A DNA stretch of 64,000 nt from Cognataquiflexum rubidum (GTDB lineage: Bacteria; Bacteroidota; Bacteroidia; Cytophagales; Cyclobacteriaceae). The first letter of the stretch is position 1; every line of letters starts with the position of its first letter. The DNA lies in the NCBI RefSeq assembly GCF_022538115.1, contig NZ_JAKZAL010000008.1, forward strand, positions 1-64,000, given 5' to 3'. Below, piece after piece: positions 62,454 through 64,000 of this stretch. The notes under the pieces are model-generated. The model saw only the letters and a list, made by a program, of their open reading frames with translations. It did no database searches and had not been told where the DNA came from. A program made the translations under genes and the position numbers.

Positions 62454-62460
62454 AAAACTT

Positions 62461-62520
62461 GACGGATGTCTGATGACGGGTGACCGATGTTGGCATCCGT
62501 CATCGGTCATCGGTCTTTTT
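62461..62520 (+). repeat. Palindromic heptamer array, possible terminator or attenuator
   Basis: Four left heptamers (GACGGAT, GTCTGAT, GACGGGT, GACCGAT), the loop GTTGG and three right heptamers (CATCCGT, CATCGGT, CATCGGT) form an imperfect hairpin followed by CTTTTT. It lies between ATPase and permease genes and could reduce read-through. Confidence 0.75.
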
Positions 62521-62561
62521 ACAACTTAATTTTTTATTTAATTAACCATCCTCCAACCACT

Positions 62562-64000
62562 ATGCTCACTAACTATCTCAAAATCGCATTAAGGAGCTTC
62601 AAAAAGCACAGATTGACATTTTTAATAAATCTGTTTGGGCTTACTTTGGGCTTGACCACGGTGATTTTGATCATGATGTGGGTCAAAGATGAAGTGAGTA
62701 TCAACAGGTACCATGCGCTTGGAGATAGAATTTACACTGTGTTTACCAACCACGACAATTCCACAGGTGTAAATACTATTGAAATCACTCCTGCAGAAAT
62801 GGCCGAAGCCATGGAAGCTGAACTTTCTCAAGTGGAAATGGCGGCGGCGATTTCACCCTATATCACAGGAGTTTCTTTTGACGATGGAAAAGATGTGCAG
62901 GTCGCAGATGGGTTTTTTGTCGATCAGGAATACTTGGAAATGTTCAGTATCGATTTTTTGGAAGGAGATAAATCGAAGGCTCTTTCAGACGTTAATTCGG
63001 TGGTTTTGTCAGAATCAACAGCTATCAGAATTTTCGGATTGTCAAAAAATGCCATCGGAAAAAGTTTAAAATGGTCCGTGTTTGAGTTCGGGAACGACGT
63101 CATAGTAAGAGGAGTTTATAGGGATTTTGGTTCGTTGGATATCGACAAACCTGAATTCTTGTTGTCTTTTCCTTACTTCAAAAAAATGCTTGGAGATGGA
63201 GCTCATTGGGACAATTTCAATGCAGGAACCTTTTTGTTACTGAGGGAAGGAACGGATATTGATTCCTTTAATGCCCAAATTGCCAATTTCTTAAAGGATA
63301 GGAATACAGAAAGCAATGTGACTCCTTTTGTCCAGGCTTTTGAAGACAATTACCTCTATGGGTCATTTGAAGATGGAAAAGTAGTAGGAGGAAGGATCAA
63401 TTATGTCTGGATTTTTTCGGCAATTGCATTTTTCATTCTCTTGATTGCCTGTATCAATTTTATGAATCTGACTACTGCCTGGTCCATGAATAGAATCAAA
63501 GAAATAGGAGTCAAAAAGTCGATGGGTGCCAGCCGTGGCGGTTTGTTCAGCCAATTTATGGTCGAATCGATGCTGCTTACCTTCTTTGCTATGGTTCTTG
63601 CCTTGGTTTTGGCTGCGGTGTTACAGCCGTTTTTCAATCAGGTTACTCTCAAAGAACTGAGCCTCGATTTGTCGATTTCTGAAATTCTGATGTTGGTATT
63701 GATCTGGGCTTTTACAGGATTGTTGGCAGGGATATATCCTTCTGTGTATTTATCAAAGTTCAGACCTATCCAAATCCTCAAAAGTAACCTCAAAGGGAGT
63801 TTTGGGGAGCTTTTGGCAAGAAAAGGACTGGTTGTCTTCCAGTTTTCAATTTCGCTGCTTTTGATTATCGGGATATCGGTGATAGGACGTCAAATGGCTT
63901 ATATCCAAAACCAAAATCTTGGCTACAACCAATCCCACCTGCTTCAGATTAATTCCTCCTCCCTTTCAGATACACAACTTGAATCGTTTTTGAATCAGGT
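62562..64000 (+). CDS. FtsX/MacB-type ABC permease, 3' end outside the window
   Basis: About 479 codons are present. The protein starts MLTNYLKIALRSFKKHRL with a first membrane helix at about 20-42, then a MacB-type periplasmic core domain (about 45-275), two or three helices (INYVWIFSAIAFFILLIACINF, and about 335-405) with the FtsX phrase MNRIKEIGVKKSMGAS, and a further helix at the end, which begins a second half. It should be the transmembrane partner of the preceding ATPase. The frame is open to the window end. Confidence 0.92.
   Translation, partial: MLTNYLKIALRSFKKHRLTFLINLFGLTLGLTTVILIMMWVKDEVSINRYHALGDRIYTVFTNHDNSTGVNTIEITPAEMAEAMEAELSQVEMAAAISPYITGVSFDDGKDVQVADGFFVDQEYLEMFSIDFLEGDKSKALSDVNSVVLSESTAIRIFGLSKNAIGKSLKWSVFEFGNDVIVRGVYRDFGSLDIDKPEFLLSFPYFKKMLGDGAHWDNFNAGTFLLLREGTDIDSFNAQIANFLKDRNTESNVTPFVQAFEDNYLYGSFEDGKVVGGRINYVWIFSAIAFFILLIACINFMNLTTAWSMNRIKEIGVKKSMGASRGGLFSQFMVESMLLTFFAMVLALVLAAVLQPFFNQVTLKELSLDLSISEILMLVLIWAFTGLLAGIYPSVYLSKFRPIQILKSNLKGSFGELLARKGLVVFQFSISLLLIIGISVIGRQMAYIQNQNLGYNQSHLLQINSSSLSDTQLESFLNQ

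Overview
The window reads as chromosomal DNA of a Bacteroidota member, most likely Cytophagales and close to Cyclobacteriaceae. The evidence is a giant secreted protein with a type IX secretion (T9SS) C-terminal domain, a Reg_prop/Y_Y_Y-type sensor kinase, an UpxY-like NusG paralogue, TAnnTTTG-type promoter boxes and few purine-rich ribosome binding sites. The genus assignment is inference.

Layout. 1-2.5 kb: 3' part of a beta-propeller sensor kinase. 3.1-4.8 kb: Kef-type antiporter. 5.8-12.0 kb: a 2082-residue secreted subtilase-like protein with MBG domains and a hexapeptide-repeat block. 12.4-25.9 kb: a signalling island with four more histidine kinases that share one catalytic module, two cyclic-nucleotide-binding patatin phospholipases, a lone receiver and a receiver-adenylate cyclase. 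The parts suggest kinase to cyclase to cAMP to lipase signalling, which is inference. 25.9-29.3 kb (minus): sugar aminotransferase, glycosyltransferase and aldo/keto reductase. 29.4-32.1 kb: Dabb protein, S41 lipoprotein protease and an alpha/beta hydrolase. 32.3-38.9 kb: tetR-tolC-MFP-RND efflux operon. 39.0-42.0 kb: UpxY-like antiterminator, an outer-membrane barrel and xseBA. 42.2-42.6 kb: a toxin-antitoxin pair whose YoeB-type toxin is broken by an in-frame TGA at the catalytic arginine codon. 42.6-46.5 kb (minus): dapA, a DUF6913-like gene and ligA with a roughly 140-residue insertion. 46.6-49.4 kb: a TetR regulator and metG. 49.5-53.5 kb: the ATP-grasp/alpha-E/Anbu/transglutaminase cluster. 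53.7-56.3 kb: metallophosphoesterase, DUF4174-like and CBS proteins. 56.5 kb: tRNA-Pro(GGG). 56.6-59.3 kb (minus): NtrB/NtrY-like kinase and sigma-54 activator. 59.8-64.0 kb: a MacAB-like exporter behind a candidate sigma-54 promoter.

The most unusual DNA structure is a set of exactly 7-nt-phased micro-repeats in intergenic spaces. One such palindrome at 62.46 kb looks like an empty site. At 61.1-61.7 kb the same two arms are separated by 545 bp carrying an S23-type four-helix-bundle gene, which resembles the intervening sequences of 23S rRNA genes but sits inside an exporter operon. A second notable structure is an 18-bp palindrome flanked by 11-bp direct repeats, apparently inserted in frame in the first kinase gene.
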